From positions 3,162,001-3,226,000 of the forward strand of contig NZ_CP059901.1 of the NCBI RefSeq assembly GCF_014127285.1: DNA of 64,000 nt, read 5' to 3'. Under the pieces are notes generated by a model. That model was not told where the DNA came from and did not search any database. It saw only the letters and a list, made by a program, of their open reading frames with translations. Within the stretch, counting starts at the first letter, position 1. The number at the start of each line of letters is the position of its first letter. Made by a program: the position numbers and the translations under genes. This stretch comes from Mumia sp. ZJ1417 (GTDB lineage: Bacteria; Actinomycetota; Actinomycetes; Propionibacteriales; Nocardioidaceae). This document shows, in pieces, positions 45,495-54,727 of this stretch.

Positions 45495-46472
45495 TCAACC
45501 GTTGTAGGACCAGCGGTGGCGTACGGTCAACGGCTCCATCGTGCCGAAGCCACGCAGATGACGTTGCGCCATCGCCCGAGTCTCGAACCGGTCGCTGAGG
45601 CCGTCAGCGGTCGCGCGATCGATGATCACGCGGTTGCGTCGGGCCACCGCGGTCAGGCGTGAGGCCAGGTTGACCGGCGGGCCATAGACGTCGCCGAGAC
45701 GGGAGATGACCGGCCCCGTCCCCAGGCCGACCCTCACGTCGGGCAGGTCTCGGTCTCCACCGATCTCCGCGACGACGGCGAAGGCGATGTCGGCCGCGAG
45801 CTCCGGGGTCTCGGCCACGAACAGCACCGCATCACCGAGCGTCTTGATCGGACGCCCGCCACCCTCGGTGATGATGTCGATGCACCGGCTCTCGAACTCC
45901 TCGACGAGGTCGGCGAGGCCGTCGTCGTCGAGGCCGTTGGACAGCTTGGTGAACGCGACGAGATCAGCGAACCCGACCGTCACCACCATGCGGAGGACGT
46001 CCTCCTCGTCCGCGGCCAACGCCTCTGCGCGGCTGGCCGACGCGGCGAGGTGACGGCGCCACGCGTAGACGAGCAGCCGCTCGAAGACCGGGCCCATCGC
46101 CTCCGCGACAGCGCGACCCGAGGTCGACCACGCCACACGTTCGAGTTCACCGGAGCCGGTCCGTCGCTCGAGCACCTCGGCGATCGTCGAGACCTGCCAG
46201 TCGGCCAGACGCGACATGGTCGAGCCGAGCGCACGCGTGAGGCGGACGACTGTGTCCTCGTCGATGACGCCCGTGCCGACGATCGCGCGCACCGTCTGCA
46301 GCGCGTCGAGGTCGGCGGGGACGAACGCCTTCGTGCCTGCGGAGTCGGGGAACCCGAGGGCCCGCCACAGCCGGCGCGTCTCCTCGTACGACAGCCCCGC
46401 GGCGGCCGCGATCTCGTCGCTGGTGAAGGTGGGTTCCGCACCGAGGATGGCGCGGGCCAGGTCGTCTGCCAC
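45495..46472 (-). CDS. Class III adenylate cyclase with N-terminal regulatory domain
   Basis: This 325-residue protein makes cAMP from ATP. Its N-terminal half (1-155) looks like the Ad_Cy_reg domain that gates mycobacterial Rv1264 in response to pH. The catalytic domain has all key residues: metal Asp170 (VGFADLVAF) and Asp214 (KTLGDAVLFV), adenine-specifying Lys210 and Asp261, and transition-state Asn268 and Arg272 (NLASR). No membrane segment is present. The GTG at 46472 follows the PH-domain gene stop by one nt. Confidence 0.9.
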   Translation of the reverse strand: MADDLARAILGAEPTFTSDEIAAAAGLSYEETRRLWRALGFPDSAGTKAFVPADLDALQTVRAIVGTGVIDEDTVVRLTRALGSTMSRLADWQVSTIAEVLERRTGSGELERVAWSTSGRAVAEAMGPVFERLLVYAWRRHLAASASRAEALAADEEDVLRMVVTVGFADLVAFTKLSNGLDDDGLADLVEEFESRCIDIITEGGGRPIKTLGDAVLFVAETPELAADIAFAVVAEIGGDRDLPDVRVGLGTGPVISRLGDVYGPPVNLASRLTAVARRNRVIIDRATADGLSDRFETRAMAQRHLRGFGTMEPLTVRHRWSYNG

Positions 46473-46473
46473 G

Positions 46474-46977
46474 TCAGATCTGCTCGTCGCTCATGGTGGT
46501 CGGATGGTGCGCGGCGAAGACGAGCGAGGTCAGCTCGCGGTGGACGTCCTCGACGCGCGGGACATCCCGGATGCGGAGCCCGGCCTGCTCGCTCGCGTCG
46601 TGGACGATCAGCGTGCCGCAGCCGAGGATGCGGTCGCTGAGGTGCTTCTCGTACGAGACGTCGTTGATCCGGTTGAGCGGGATGATCCGGCCCGTGCGGG
46701 TCAGGATGCCCTTCTGCTCGATCAGACGGCGGTTGGTGATCGTGTAGGTCCAGGTGAACCACCGCAGGAACGGCAGCACAGCCCAGACGACGATCACGAT
46801 CAGCGCGACGACGAGCACCCCCGTACGCACGACGCCGTCGGTCACGGCGGCCCCGAACCCGCCCGCGCCGGCAACGACCACGAGCACCAGGAAGGCGCCG
46901 AACAGCGCTTTGACGTGCGTACGGACCGTCAGGATCTCGTGCTCACCCTCGATCAGCAGCTTCTTTGAGACACCCAC
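46474..46977 (-). CDS. PH domain-containing membrane protein (YdbS-like, bPH2)
   Basis: This 167-residue protein has two membrane segments (about residues 25-45 and 50-72) and a C-terminal bacterial PH domain ([34 protein letters not shown] onwards). YdbS-like proteins are of unclear function and sit at the membrane. It lies between birA and the cyclase; the mycobacterial counterpart is Rv3278c. The start is GTG at 46977 and the gene follows birA's stop by 12 nt, so all three may be co-transcribed. Confidence 0.85.
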   Translation of the reverse strand: MGVSKKLLIEGEHEILTVRTHVKALFGAFLVLVVVAGAGGFGAAVTDGVVRTGVLVVALIVIVVWAVLPFLRWFTWTYTITNRRLIEQKGILTRTGRIIPLNRINDVSYEKHLSDRILGCGTLIVHDASEQAGLRIRDVPRVEDVHRELTSLVFAAHHPTTMSDEQI

Positions 46978-46989
46978 GGGGTCATCGTG

Positions 46990-47820
46990 TCATGCCGGGG
47001 TGCGCAGATGGGTGATGTCTCCGGCGCTGACTGCCGTGACCTCGCCGTCGTGGCTGACCTGGAGCCGCCCGCTCTCGTCGAGCCCCACCGCGGTGCCCTC
47101 GAGCGTGGTGCCGTCGGGGTAGAGCACGGACACCTCGCGCCCGAGCGTCGCGCTGACGTTCTCGTACGCGGCGCGCAGTCCGGCCTCGGGGTCACCGCCG
47201 GCTTTGGTCCACCCGTCGTACAGCGCCTCGAACGCCTTCGCGTACTCGCTCACCAGCCCCGTCCGCTCCGCCGTCGGCGATCCCTCGTGGGTGAGGGACG
47301 TGGCGTTGGGGACGCCGATCTCCTCAGGCGTCACCGAGACGTTGATGCCGCAGCCGACCACGGCGGCGGGACCACTCGGGGTGTCGACGCGTTCGACAAG
47401 CAGCCCACCGAGCTTGCGGTCCTCGACGATGACGTCGTTGGGCCACTTCAGCTCCGCGATCACCCCCGCCTGACGTGCGGCGGCGACCGCAGCGAGTCCG
47501 GCCAGCAGCGGCAGCCACGTCCAGCGGTGCCCTTCGACGCGCGGGTGGACGAGGATCGACACCGCGACGGCCGAGTACGGCGGCATCTCCCATTTGCGGT
47601 CGAGCCGACCACGACCCGCGGTCTGGTGGTCCGTCGTGAGCAGCGTGCCCTCAGGCGCGCCGGCCCGCGCGAGCGCGGCGAGGTCGGCGTTGGTGCTCGC
47701 GGTCTCGGGCACGACGCGGACGTCCTGCCACCAGGACCGCAGGGTGATCAGGGCCTGCTCGAGCCCCGCGGCATCGAGGGGGCGTCGGACGAGAGGAGAG
47801 TCGAGTGGCAAGTCGCTCAT
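46990..47820 (-). CDS. birA: Biotin-[acetyl-CoA-carboxylase] ligase BirA
   Basis: BirA adds biotin to the carboxyl-carrier lysine of the acyl-CoA carboxylase. This 276-residue form lacks the N-terminal winged helix of E. coli BirA, so it is not a repressor. Catalytic motifs are [46 protein letters not shown] and VGCGINVSV. It is divergent from accD by 66 nt, and its substrate is probably the AccA protein encoded in this window. Confidence 0.95.
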   Translation of the reverse strand: MSDLPLDSPLVRRPLDAAGLEQALITLRSWWQDVRVVPETASTNADLAALARAGAPEGTLLTTDHQTAGRGRLDRKWEMPPYSAVAVSILVHPRVEGHRWTWLPLLAGLAAVAAARQAGVIAELKWPNDVIVEDRKLGGLLVERVDTPSGPAAVVGCGINVSVTPEEIGVPNATSLTHEGSPTAERTGLVSEYAKAFEALYDGWTKAGGDPEAGLRAAYENVSATLGREVSVLYPDGTTLEGTAVGLDESGRLQVSHDGEVTAVSAGDITHLRTPA

Positions 47821-47874
47821 GGGGCCACTGTCCCACGATCCGCGCCCTTCGGCGGACCGGCGACGCCCGGCGGC

Positions 47875-47880
47875 TACCCT
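47875..47880 (+). promoter_or_regulatory. Leaderless -10 element TACCCT of accD
   Basis: TACCCT lies six nt before the GTG at 47887. Confidence 0.5.
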
Positions 47881-47886
47881 GACCCC

Positions 47887-49485
47887 GTGAGCGAAGCAGT
47901 GGTACCCGAGCCGGGTCAGATCGACACGCACACGACGGCCGGCAAGCTGGCCGATCTCGACCGTCGCCTCGACGAGGCGGTGCACGCGGGATCGGCGAAG
48001 GCCGTCGAGAAGCAGCATGCGAAGGGCCGTCAGACCGCGCGCGAGCGGATCGAGATGCTCTTCGACGAGGGCTCCTTCGTCGAGATCGACGAGCTGGCGC
48101 GGCACCGGTCGACAGCGTTCGGGCTGGAGAAGAACCGCCCGTACGGCGACGGCGTGATCACCGGCTATGGCACGGTCGACGGCCGTCAGGTCTGCGTCTT
48201 CAGCCAGGACTTCACCGTGTTCGGCGGATCGCTGGGCGAGGTCTACGGGGAGAAGATCACCAAGATCATGGATCTGGCGATCAAGACCGGCTCCCCGATC
48301 GTCGGGATCAACGAGGGCGCCGGCGCCCGCATCCAGGAGGGTGTGGTCTCGCTCGGTCTGTATGGCGAGATCTTCCGCCGCAACGTCCACGCCTCCGGTG
48401 TGATCCCGCAGATCAGCCTGATCATGGGCTCGTGCGCGGGCGGTCACGTCTACTCCCCCGCGGTCACCGACTTCACCGTGATGGTTGACGGCACCTCCAA
48501 CATGTTCATCACCGGCCCCGACGTGATCAAGACCGTCACCGGCGAGGACGTGACGATGGAGGAGCTCGGCGGCGCGCGCACGCACAACACCAAGTCGGGC
48601 AACGCCCACTACATGGGCGCCGACGAAGAAGACGCGATCGAGTACGTCAAGGCGCTGCTGTCCTACCTCCCCCAGAACAACATGGAGGACGCTCCGGTCC
48701 ACGTCGAGGAGGCGGACCTCGACATCTCCGACGAGGACCGCTCGCTCGACACGCTGATCCCGGACTCCCCCAACCAGCCGTACGATATGCACACCGTCAT
48801 CGAGTCCGTGCTCGACGACGGGGAGTTCCTCGAGGTGCAGCCGCTGTTCGCGCCGAACATCCTCATCGGCTTCGGCCGCGTCGAGGGCCGCTCGGTCGGC
48901 GTCGTGGCCAACCAGCCGATGCAGTTCGCCGGCACCCTCGACATCGACGCCTCTGAGAAGGCCGCACGCTTCGTCCGTACCTGCGACGCGTTCAACGTGC
49001 CCGTGCTGACCTTCGTCGACGTGCCGGGCTTCCTGCCAGGCACCGACCAGGAGTGGAACGGCATCATCCGCCGCGGCGCCAAGCTGATCTATGCCTATGC
49101 CGAGGCCACCGTCCCGCTGGTCACCGTCATCACCCGCAAGGCGTACGGCGGCGCGTACGACGTCATGGGCTCCAAGCACCTCGGCGCCGACCTCAACATC
49201 GCCTGGCCGACGGCGCAGATCGCGGTCATGGGCGCCCAGGGCGCGGTCAACATCCTGCACCGTAAGACCCTTGCTGCCGCGGACGATCCCGAGGCGACGC
49301 GGGCGGAGCTGATCGACGCGTACGAGCAGACGCTCGCCAACCCCTACATCGCGGCAGAGCGCGGCTACATCGACACCGTCATCCAGCCCCACGAGACCCG
49401 CACCGAGATCGTCCGTGCGCTGCGCCTGCTGCGCAGCAAGCGCGAGACGCTCCCACCCAAGAAGCACGGGAACATCCCGCTGTGA
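47887..49485 (+). CDS. accD: Acyl-CoA carboxylase beta (carboxyltransferase) subunit
   Basis: The subunit moves the carboxyl group from biotin to acetyl- or propionyl-CoA. The 532-residue protein has both carboxyltransferase halves with the oxyanion Gly-Gly pairs: [17 protein letters not shown] and [28 protein letters not shown] near residue 50 is typical of the PccB/AccD5 type. The GTG at 47887 follows TACCCT at six nt, a leaderless start. It overlaps accE. Confidence 0.96.
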   Translation: MSEAVVPEPGQIDTHTTAGKLADLDRRLDEAVHAGSAKAVEKQHAKGRQTARERIEMLFDEGSFVEIDELARHRSTAFGLEKNRPYGDGVITGYGTVDGRQVCVFSQDFTVFGGSLGEVYGEKITKIMDLAIKTGSPIVGINEGAGARIQEGVVSLGLYGEIFRRNVHASGVIPQISLIMGSCAGGHVYSPAVTDFTVMVDGTSNMFITGPDVIKTVTGEDVTMEELGGARTHNTKSGNAHYMGADEEDAIEYVKALLSYLPQNNMEDAPVHVEEADLDISDEDRSLDTLIPDSPNQPYDMHTVIESVLDDGEFLEVQPLFAPNILIGFGRVEGRSVGVVANQPMQFAGTLDIDASEKAARFVRTCDAFNVPVLTFVDVPGFLPGTDQEWNGIIRRGAKLIYAYAEATVPLVTVITRKAYGGAYDVMGSKHLGADLNIAWPTAQIAVMGAQGAVNILHRKTLAAADDPEATRAELIDAYEQTLANPYIAAERGYIDTVIQPHETRTEIVRALRLLRSKRETLPPKKHGNIPL

Positions 49486-49745
49486 GCACCTCGTCGGTCG
49501 AGCCTGTCGAGACCGCAACCTCGTCGGTCGAGCCTGTCGAGACCACTCCTCTCCTCCGCGTCGTCAAGGGCGACCCCACCCCCGAGGAGCTCGCTGCCCT
49601 CATCGCGGTCGTCGCGGCGCGTGGAGCGGCGGTCGCCGCAGCGCCCGCGGCGCGCCGCTCGGCATGGGGAGACCCCGCCCGCGCCACGCGCCCGACGCAC
49701 ACGCATGGGCACGACGGGTGGCGCAGGTCGGCGTTCTCGCGCTAG
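49482..49745 (+). CDS. accE: Acyl-CoA carboxylase epsilon subunit with inserted N-terminal repeat
   Basis: AccE is a small actinobacterial subunit that helps the alpha and beta subunits assemble. Residues about 24-50 show [23 protein letters not shown], and the C-terminus ends with the WRRSAFSR motif. Before them lies [20 protein letters not shown], a nine-residue unit repeated, which comes from a 30-nt DNA repeat (see repeat). The GTG at 49482 overlaps the accD stop (GTGA). The core is intact, so the subunit should still work. Confidence 0.88.
   Translation: MSTSSVEPVETATSSVEPVETTPLLRVVKGDPTPEELAALIAVVAARGAAVAAAPAARRSAWGDPARATRPTHTHGHDGWRRSAFSR
49489..49544. repeat. Two tandem copies of a dispersed quasi-palindromic element inside accE
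   Basis: A 26-nt sequence from 49489-49514 recurs at 49519-49544, period 30 nt. The core GGTCGAGCCTGTCGAGACC is a near-palindrome often found scattered in high-GC actinobacterial genomes. Here it lies in frame in the accE coding region. Confidence 0.65.
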
Positions 49746-49755
49746 AACCGAAGGC

Positions 49756-50370
49756 GTGACCCTTCGTCCGCTCGCCGACGTCGGTGCCGCCGACTGGCTC
49801 GTGTCGTCGGGCGCCCACTGGTTCGACCTCGCCTCGTACGGACCGCCAGGCTTCGCCTCGTACGTGCGGCTGGTCGGTCGCGGTCGCACGGCGCAGGGCG
49901 CGGAGGGCGGCGACCTCGACGACGAGGACGTGCGGGCCGCGCTCGTCGAGGTGCTCGCCCTGCACACGACGTCGGCCGCCGAGGCGTACTTCTGCCTGTG
50001 GGAAGGCGGCGGGCTCGAAGGGTCGGGAGCCCAGGGATTCCCTGATGCCTTCCCACCTGCGGTCACGCGGATGCCACGGGTGACCCTCGGCATGTTCGGG
50101 GAGCGCTGCTATCTGATGTTCGGGGGCGCACTGGGCGAGATCGGCCAATGGGGAGACGACCCCGGGCACGGCGGTATCGGCGGGCCGCACCTGTTCTGGC
50201 CGGCCGACCACGCATGGTGCGTCGCCTCCGACGTCGACGGCGACGGCAGCCAACGGGACATCCGGTGGGTCGGCGTCGGCGGGACCTCCGCCCTGATCGA
50301 GGCGTTGCGCGCCGACGGTCGGTTCGAGCTCGAGCACACAGGCCCGGACCATCCGCATCCCTACCGGTGA
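49756..50370 (+). CDS. Conserved hypothetical actinobacterial protein
   Basis: This 204-residue cytoplasmic protein has no known motif. It is Trp- and Gly-rich with fixed-looking phrases: WLVSSGAHWFDLASYGPPGFASYVRL, YFCLWEGGGLEGS, and WPADHAWCVASDVDGD with WVGVGG near the end. Such proteins of about 200 residues are found in many actinobacteria without function. The start at GTG 49756 puts the first conserved residues at the N-terminus, with TAGAAC seven nt before it. It lies between accE and maf. Confidence 0.6.
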   Translation: MTLRPLADVGAADWLVSSGAHWFDLASYGPPGFASYVRLVGRGRTAQGAEGGDLDDEDVRAALVEVLALHTTSAAEAYFCLWEGGGLEGSGAQGFPDAFPPAVTRMPRVTLGMFGERCYLMFGGALGEIGQWGDDPGHGGIGGPHLFWPADHAWCVASDVDGDGSQRDIRWVGVGGTSALIEALRADGRFELEHTGPDHPHPYR

Positions 50371-50379
50371 CGGCCGCCG

Positions 50380-50385
50380 TACGCT
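50380..50385 (+). promoter_or_regulatory. Leaderless -10 element TACGCT of maf
   Basis: TACGCT lies seven nt before the GTG at 50393. Confidence 0.45.
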
Positions 50386-50392
50386 GGCTCGC

Positions 50393-50986
50393 GTGACTCG
50401 ACCCCGCCTCGTCCTCGCCTCCCAGTCCCCCGCTCGTCTGGCCACGCTGAGGAGTGCTGGGCTCGAACCAGAGGTCATCGTCTCCGGTGTCGACGAGTCG
50501 GTCATCGTGTCGGACGATCCGGTGGTGGTGGCGACGGAGCTCGCGCGACTGAAGTGCCGGGCGGTCGCCCACCGGCTGAACAGTCCCGACGACACGTTGG
50601 TGGTCGGCTGCGACTCGGTGCTCGCCTTCGACGGCGAGGTCCTCGGCAAGCCCGCCGACGCTCAGACGGCGATCGAACGATGGCGGATGATGCGCGGACG
50701 CACAGGGGTGCTCCACACCGGACACTGCGTACGTCTCGGCGAGCGGGAAGTCTCCGACGACGCAGCAACGACGGTGCACTTCGCCGACCTCGATGACGCC
50801 GAGATCGAGGCGTACGTCGCGACCGGAGAGCCGCTGCACGTGGCGGGCGCGTTCACCGTGGACGGGCTCGGCGGCGCGTTCGTGGAGAGGATCGAGGGCG
50901 ACCACCACAACGTGGTCGGCCTCTCGCTCCCACTGCTGCGCACGATGCTGGCCGGACTCGGTGTCCGGTGGACCGACCTGTGGTGA
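50393..50986 (+). CDS. maf: Maf family nucleotide pyrophosphatase
   Basis: Maf proteins hydrolyse non-canonical or excess nucleoside triphosphates (dTTP/UTP or modified pyrimidines). The 197-residue protein has the N-terminal SQSPARLATL phosphate motif, GCDSVLAFDGEVLGKP and the Lys/Asp-bearing C-terminal AFTVDGLGGAFVERIEGDHHNVVGL. Position beside accE matches the mycobacterial order. The GTG start has TACGCT seven nt upstream. Confidence 0.93.
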   Translation: MTRPRLVLASQSPARLATLRSAGLEPEVIVSGVDESVIVSDDPVVVATELARLKCRAVAHRLNSPDDTLVVGCDSVLAFDGEVLGKPADAQTAIERWRMMRGRTGVLHTGHCVRLGEREVSDDAATTVHFADLDDAEIEAYVATGEPLHVAGAFTVDGLGGAFVERIEGDHHNVVGLSLPLLRTMLAGLGVRWTDLW

Positions 50987-51016
50987 TGACGCTCGTCTGA
51001 GCTGGCGGCGTCCGGC

Positions 51017-52418
51017 TCAGCTCCGCAGGTGCAGGAGCCGATCGAGGTGCGTCTCCACCGGCGAGCGACGATCGGGTCGCGGTCGGTGGAGCGTGGAGGT
51101 CCTCGCGTGGTCACGAGTCCGAGCGCGCTCGTGGACCCCTGAGCCCTGCGGCGTGCGAAACTCGCGCAGGCGATCGCTCAACCGTTGGCGCTGCACGCGA
51201 TGACGATCCTCGATCTCGAGGATCCTCGCGCCCTTGCGGCGGCTGAAGACAAACCCTCGCTCGCCGTCAGGCGCCACCCAGAGCTTGCCGAGGTGGATCA
51301 GCTGGTGGCACCGGGGGCACAGCCCGACGAGGTTGTCGAGATCGGTCCGGCCGCCGTCACGATCCCACCACGCCACGTGGTGCAGCTCCAGGTGAGTGCC
51401 CCCGCAACCCGGGTTGGCACAGACCCAGCCCTGCCTCGCGTGAACCGCCTGCCGCTGCTTGTAGGTCGCCAGCCGGTGGGTGCGCCCGACATTGAGGACG
51501 TCGGCCTGTGGGGTCGGGCCGGTCGTGTCGCCGGCGACAAGGAAGTCGGTGCGATCGGCGTCGCAGCTCAGATAGTCGAACAGCTTGGGTCCGACAGGCC
51601 CCCACCCCGCGAGGACGGGCGGCTCGGCAGCGGGCTGTCCGGCGAGCCACGACGCCTCGACCATCACCCCGACCTGTGGTCGAACCCTACGATCGGCCGG
51701 CAGGCCGTGCTCGAGCGCGGACGCAGCGAGGTCCCCGATCGCGTCGACCCGGCGCTGCGCAGGCGTGCGGGGGTCGTCGGATCCACGTGGCGCCGATGCT
51801 GCCGTCAGCCACGTCTTGAGTCGCGTGCCGGCGACGGCGTCGAGGAACCCGTTGACGTGGAAGCCCTCACCGCAGCGAGCGATGGTCAGGTCGTGCTTCT
51901 CCATGCCCGCGGCATAAGCGCGGTCAAGCTCCTCCGGGTGAGCCGTGTCGACCAGCATCGTGAGCTGCCGGGTCAGCTCGGCCGGCTCGCAGACGCGCGC
52001 GACGTCGAGCATCACGTCCTCGGCAGCCTCGACGATCTCTCGATCAGCCTTTTTGAGGGCGACCGTGAACGCGTCCACGTGTCCACCACGGATCTCTCCC
52101 GCCCGACGCGCCGCACCGACTGCCGGCAGGACCCGCATCGTGCGTCCTGCCGCGACCGCCGCGCGCGACTGCTTCACGTCCCACCGCAGCTCGCGGCGCG
52201 CCCATGCGGCCGTCGACGAGGCGCCCTCCACCTCGTATGAACGTCGCTCCTGCATCTGGTCGAACCACCTTGGCCTGCAGCCCACCCAAGCGGTCTGTCG
52301 CCGCCGCCAGCCGACGCTGCATCTCGCACGTCTGCTCGTCCGAGGCCAGACCCGCGGGCTGGTCGGCGAGCGCGTCCAGCGCCGCGTCCAGCAGGTCCAT
52401 CGCCTCAGGATCGAACAC
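51017..52418 (-). pseudogene. Frameshifted DUF222/HNH endonuclease (13E12 family)
   Basis: The N-terminal part (VFDPEAMDLLDAALDALADQ through LQAKVV) is in one frame from the GTG at 52418. From about 52262 the next part (DQMQERRSYEVEGASSTAAW and onward) is in another. One extra base in the run GTGGTTCGACC explains the shift; without it VVDQMQERRS would read through. The C-terminal HNH domain is complete (CANPGCGGTHLELHHVAWW to LCPRCHQLIH). These genes are multi-copy, possibly mobile, in actinobacteria. TAGAAT lies seven nt before the GTG. Confidence 0.8.
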
Positions 52419-52425
52419 AAGTATG

Positions 52426-52431
52426 ATTCTA
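52426..52431 (-). promoter_or_regulatory. Leaderless -10 element TAGAAT of the HNH pseudogene
   Basis: TAGAAT on the minus strand, close to consensus, lies seven nt before the GTG at 52418. Confidence 0.5.
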
Positions 52432-52452
52432 CTGCGGCACGAGGTCCGTCGG

Positions 52453-52902
52453 CTACCCCTCGTACGGGGCTGTGCGTATCCATCTCCGCCACTCGCCCTG
52501 TGGACGAAAACCAGCCGCGTCCCAGAACGCAGCCCCCTGCTCGTTGCCCTCGAGCACCATCGCGTCGATCCGGCCAGCACCTACCTGCCGCGCACGCTTC
52601 TCTGCGTACGCGATCAAGCGATGTGCCACGCCGCTCCGTCGCACCTCCGGGCCGACGGCCAACCGGTAGAGATGAAAACGCCACCCGTCCCATCCGACGA
52701 TCAGCGAGCCAACGATCCGCTCGTCGCATTCGGCGACCACGAGCGCGTCGGCGTCTCGCTCCAGGAGCCGTCGGATCGCACCCTCGGTGTCGGCCGGGCG
52801 AGCGTCGTTCTCCCCTGCCCGTGCCCAGAAGGCGATCAGCGCCGCAGCCTCGTCCGCACGCGCGGGCCTGATCGTCTGCCGCGAGGGGCGCGATGATGTC
52901 AC
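52453..52902 (-). CDS. GNAT family N-acetyltransferase
   Basis: This 149-residue GNAT protein uses acetyl-CoA to acetylate an amine or amino group of unknown substrate. It has a conserved motif A: YRLAVGPEVRRSGVAHRLIAYAE, with the pyrophosphate loop at VRRSGVA, and a C-terminal FWDAAGFRPQGEW typical of the beta-strand B end. The start is GTG at 52902. It sits just upstream of the HNH pseudogene, in the same direction, and does not appear linked in function. Confidence 0.85.
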   Translation of the reverse strand: MTSSRPSRQTIRPARADEAAALIAFWARAGENDARPADTEGAIRRLLERDADALVVAECDERIVGSLIVGWDGWRFHLYRLAVGPEVRRSGVAHRLIAYAEKRARQVGAGRIDAMVLEGNEQGAAFWDAAGFRPQGEWRRWIRTAPYEG

Positions 52903-52958
52903 GGCGCCGTTCTATTACCGCGCAGCGACACCGCAGCGCGAAGAGACCGACGTGCCGC

Positions 52959-53522
52959 TCACCGCAGGGCGAGCACCATCTCCTGCTCCACGCCGTCGTG
53001 CAGGACGGCCGGGAAGGACTCCCCGGTCGCGACGAACCCCCGCCGTCGGTAGTACGCCGCGGCCCGGACGTTGTCCTCGTGGACGTGCAGGAACAGCCGG
53101 TCGAGACCCTCCTCGTCATGCGCCCACATGGCGACGGCATCGAGGAGCGCGTCCGTCACACCCGCGGCGCGTCCACGCACCTGGGGGTCGACGAAGACAC
53201 CGACGAGGTTGGCCCGTGGCGGTGCGTCCGGGTCGGTGCCTGCGCCGCCGGTCGCGTACGCCGGAAGCCCAGGCGAGACGAAACCCGCCATCGACCCGAT
53301 CCAGCGACCGGCGTCGTCGCCGTCGACGAATCGCGCGACGACCTGGACGTTGCCCGGAGAGGCGCTCCGCGCCGCGCGGTCACGCCAGTCCTCCTCGCCT
53401 GCGACCACCGCGTCGTCGTACCGCTCGCCGTACGCGATCGGCGTGTCCTTCAGAGCCCGGAGCCGCAGCTCGCGCACCCGCTCCCAGTCGCCCTCGACGG
53501 AGCGGAACACCTCGTACGCCAT
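52959..53522 (-). CDS. GNAT family N-acetyltransferase
   Basis: This second GNAT protein has 187 residues. Conserved pieces are LRLRALKDTPIAYGERYDDA at the N-terminus, GVFVDPQVRGRAAGVTDALLDAV (acetyl-CoA loop RGRAAGV) and the HEDNVRAAAYYRRRGFVATG end. The substrate is unknown. The ATG at 53522 has TAGGGT eight nt upstream (overlapping the stop of the following dehydrogenase gene), suggesting a leaderless mRNA. Confidence 0.85.
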   Translation of the reverse strand: MAYEVFRSVEGDWERVRELRLRALKDTPIAYGERYDDAVVAGEEDWRDRAARSASPGNVQVVARFVDGDDAGRWIGSMAGFVSPGLPAYATGGAGTDPDAPPRANLVGVFVDPQVRGRAAGVTDALLDAVAMWAHDEEGLDRLFLHVHEDNVRAAAYYRRRGFVATGESFPAVLHDGVEQEMVLALR

Positions 53523-53530
53523 GATCGCCG

Positions 53531-53536
53531 ACCCTA
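53531..53536 (-). promoter_or_regulatory. Leaderless -10 element TAGGGT of second GNAT gene
   Basis: TAGGGT on the minus strand lies eight nt before the ATG at 53522 and includes the TAG stop of the upstream gene. Confidence 0.4.
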
Positions 53537-54703
53537 CTCGACCGGCAGGCCGAGCCCTCGCGCGATGAGCATGCGCTGCACCTCGGACGTCCCCTCGCCG
53601 ATCTCGAGGATCTTGGCGTCGCGGTAGAACCGGGCCACGGGGTACTCCTCCATGAAGCCGTACCCACCGAACACCTGCGTCGCGATCCGCGTAGCGGTCA
53701 CGGCCTGCTCGGTGGCGTACAGCTTCGCGATGGACGCGGCCTGCTTGAGCTCCTGCCCGCCGATGCCGGCGTCCTTCATCGCGGCCGCCTCGTACGTGAG
53801 GGCGCGCGCGGCCCGTGCGGCGACGGCCAGGTCGGCGATCTGGAAGGCGACCCCCTGCTTGCGCCCGATCGGGCCGCCGAACGTCTGGCGGTCGAGGGCG
53901 TACTCGCGGGACATGTCGAGGCACGCCTCGATGCAGCCGACCGCGAGCGCAGCGATGGCGATGCGGCCGTCGTCGAGGGTGGCGAGGAACTGCGCATAGC
54001 CGCGGCCGCGCTCGCCGAGGAGGTTCTCTGCGGGGACGCGGCATCCGTTGAAGCTGAGCGGGTGCGTGTCGGAGATGTGCCAGCCGAGCTTGTCGTACGG
54101 AGCCTCGGCGACGAAGCCCGGAGTGCCGGACGGGACGATGATCGTCGAGATCTCCGGACGACCGCCGTCACGGACGCCAGTGCGCGCGGTCACGGTCACC
54201 AGCGACGTGATCGCGGAACCGGAGTTGGTGATGAACTGCTTGGCACCGTCGATCACCCACTCCCCGTCGACGAGCTCGGCCCTGGTCGCGGTCGCTCCGG
54301 CGTCAGACCCTGCGCCCGGCTCGGTGAGCCCGAAGCCCGCGAGCGTCCGTCCGGCGACGAGGTCGGGCAGCCACTGCGCCTTCTGCTCTTCTGTGCCGAA
54401 GGTGAGGATCGGGTTGATACCGAGTCCGACAGCAGCCTCGAGCGTGATGCCGACCGACTGATCGACGCGCCCCAGCTCCTCGATGGCGACGCACAGGCTC
54501 GTGAAGTCGCCGCCGGAGCCGCCGTACTCCTCCGGCGCGGTGAGCCCGAAGAGCCCCAGCTCCCCCATCCTGGCGACCAGGTCCACCGGGAAGTGGTGGT
54601 CGCGGTCCCACTGGGCGACGTGGGGGGCGATCTCGGCCTGGGCGAAGTCACGGACGACCTTGCGGAAGGCCTCGTGCTCGGAAGAGAGAGTGCTGTACGC
54701 CAT
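53534..54703 (-). CDS. Acyl-CoA dehydrogenase
   Basis: This 389-residue FAD enzyme of acyl-CoA or branched-chain acyl-CoA oxidation has FGLTEPGAGSDAGATAT, FITNSGSAI and the catalytic Glu region EIGEGTSEVQR. It is a different subfamily from the enzyme at 40.2 kb. The ATG at 54703 has TAACAT six nt upstream, inside a GTTAAC-N4-GTTAAC operator, so the gene is probably leaderless and controlled by the same repressor as the first dehydrogenase gene. Confidence 0.93.
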   Translation of the reverse strand: MAYSTLSSEHEAFRKVVRDFAQAEIAPHVAQWDRDHHFPVDLVARMGELGLFGLTAPEEYGGSGGDFTSLCVAIEELGRVDQSVGITLEAAVGLGINPILTFGTEEQKAQWLPDLVAGRTLAGFGLTEPGAGSDAGATATRAELVDGEWVIDGAKQFITNSGSAITSLVTVTARTGVRDGGRPEISTIIVPSGTPGFVAEAPYDKLGWHISDTHPLSFNGCRVPAENLLGERGRGYAQFLATLDDGRIAIAALAVGCIEACLDMSREYALDRQTFGGPIGRKQGVAFQIADLAVAARAARALTYEAAAMKDAGIGGQELKQAASIAKLYATEQAVTATRIATQVFGGYGFMEEYPVARFYRDAKILEIGEGTSEVQRMLIARGLGLPVE

Positions 54704-54709
54704 CCGCTG

Positions 54710-54727
54710 ATGTTAACAGTCGTTAAC
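54710..54727 (-). promoter_or_regulatory. GTTAAC operator and leaderless -10 of second acyl-CoA dehydrogenase
   Basis: GTTAAC-AGTC-GTTAAC (54712-54727) has two identical hexamers four bp apart. The minus-strand -10 TAACAT (54710-54715) overlaps one half; the ATG is six nt away. The GT4 stop codon also falls here. Confidence 0.6.

Noticed and set aside
46987-49518. Very long open frames through birA and accD on both strands
   Set aside because: They are extensions of the real genes into opposite-strand coding sequence. True starts are at 47820 for birA and 47887 for accD, set by conserved N-termini and spacing.
50997-51020. Hairpin CTGAGC/GCTCAG between maf and the HNH pseudogene
   Set aside because: Only six base pairs with a 12-nt loop and no T run; too weak to call a terminator.
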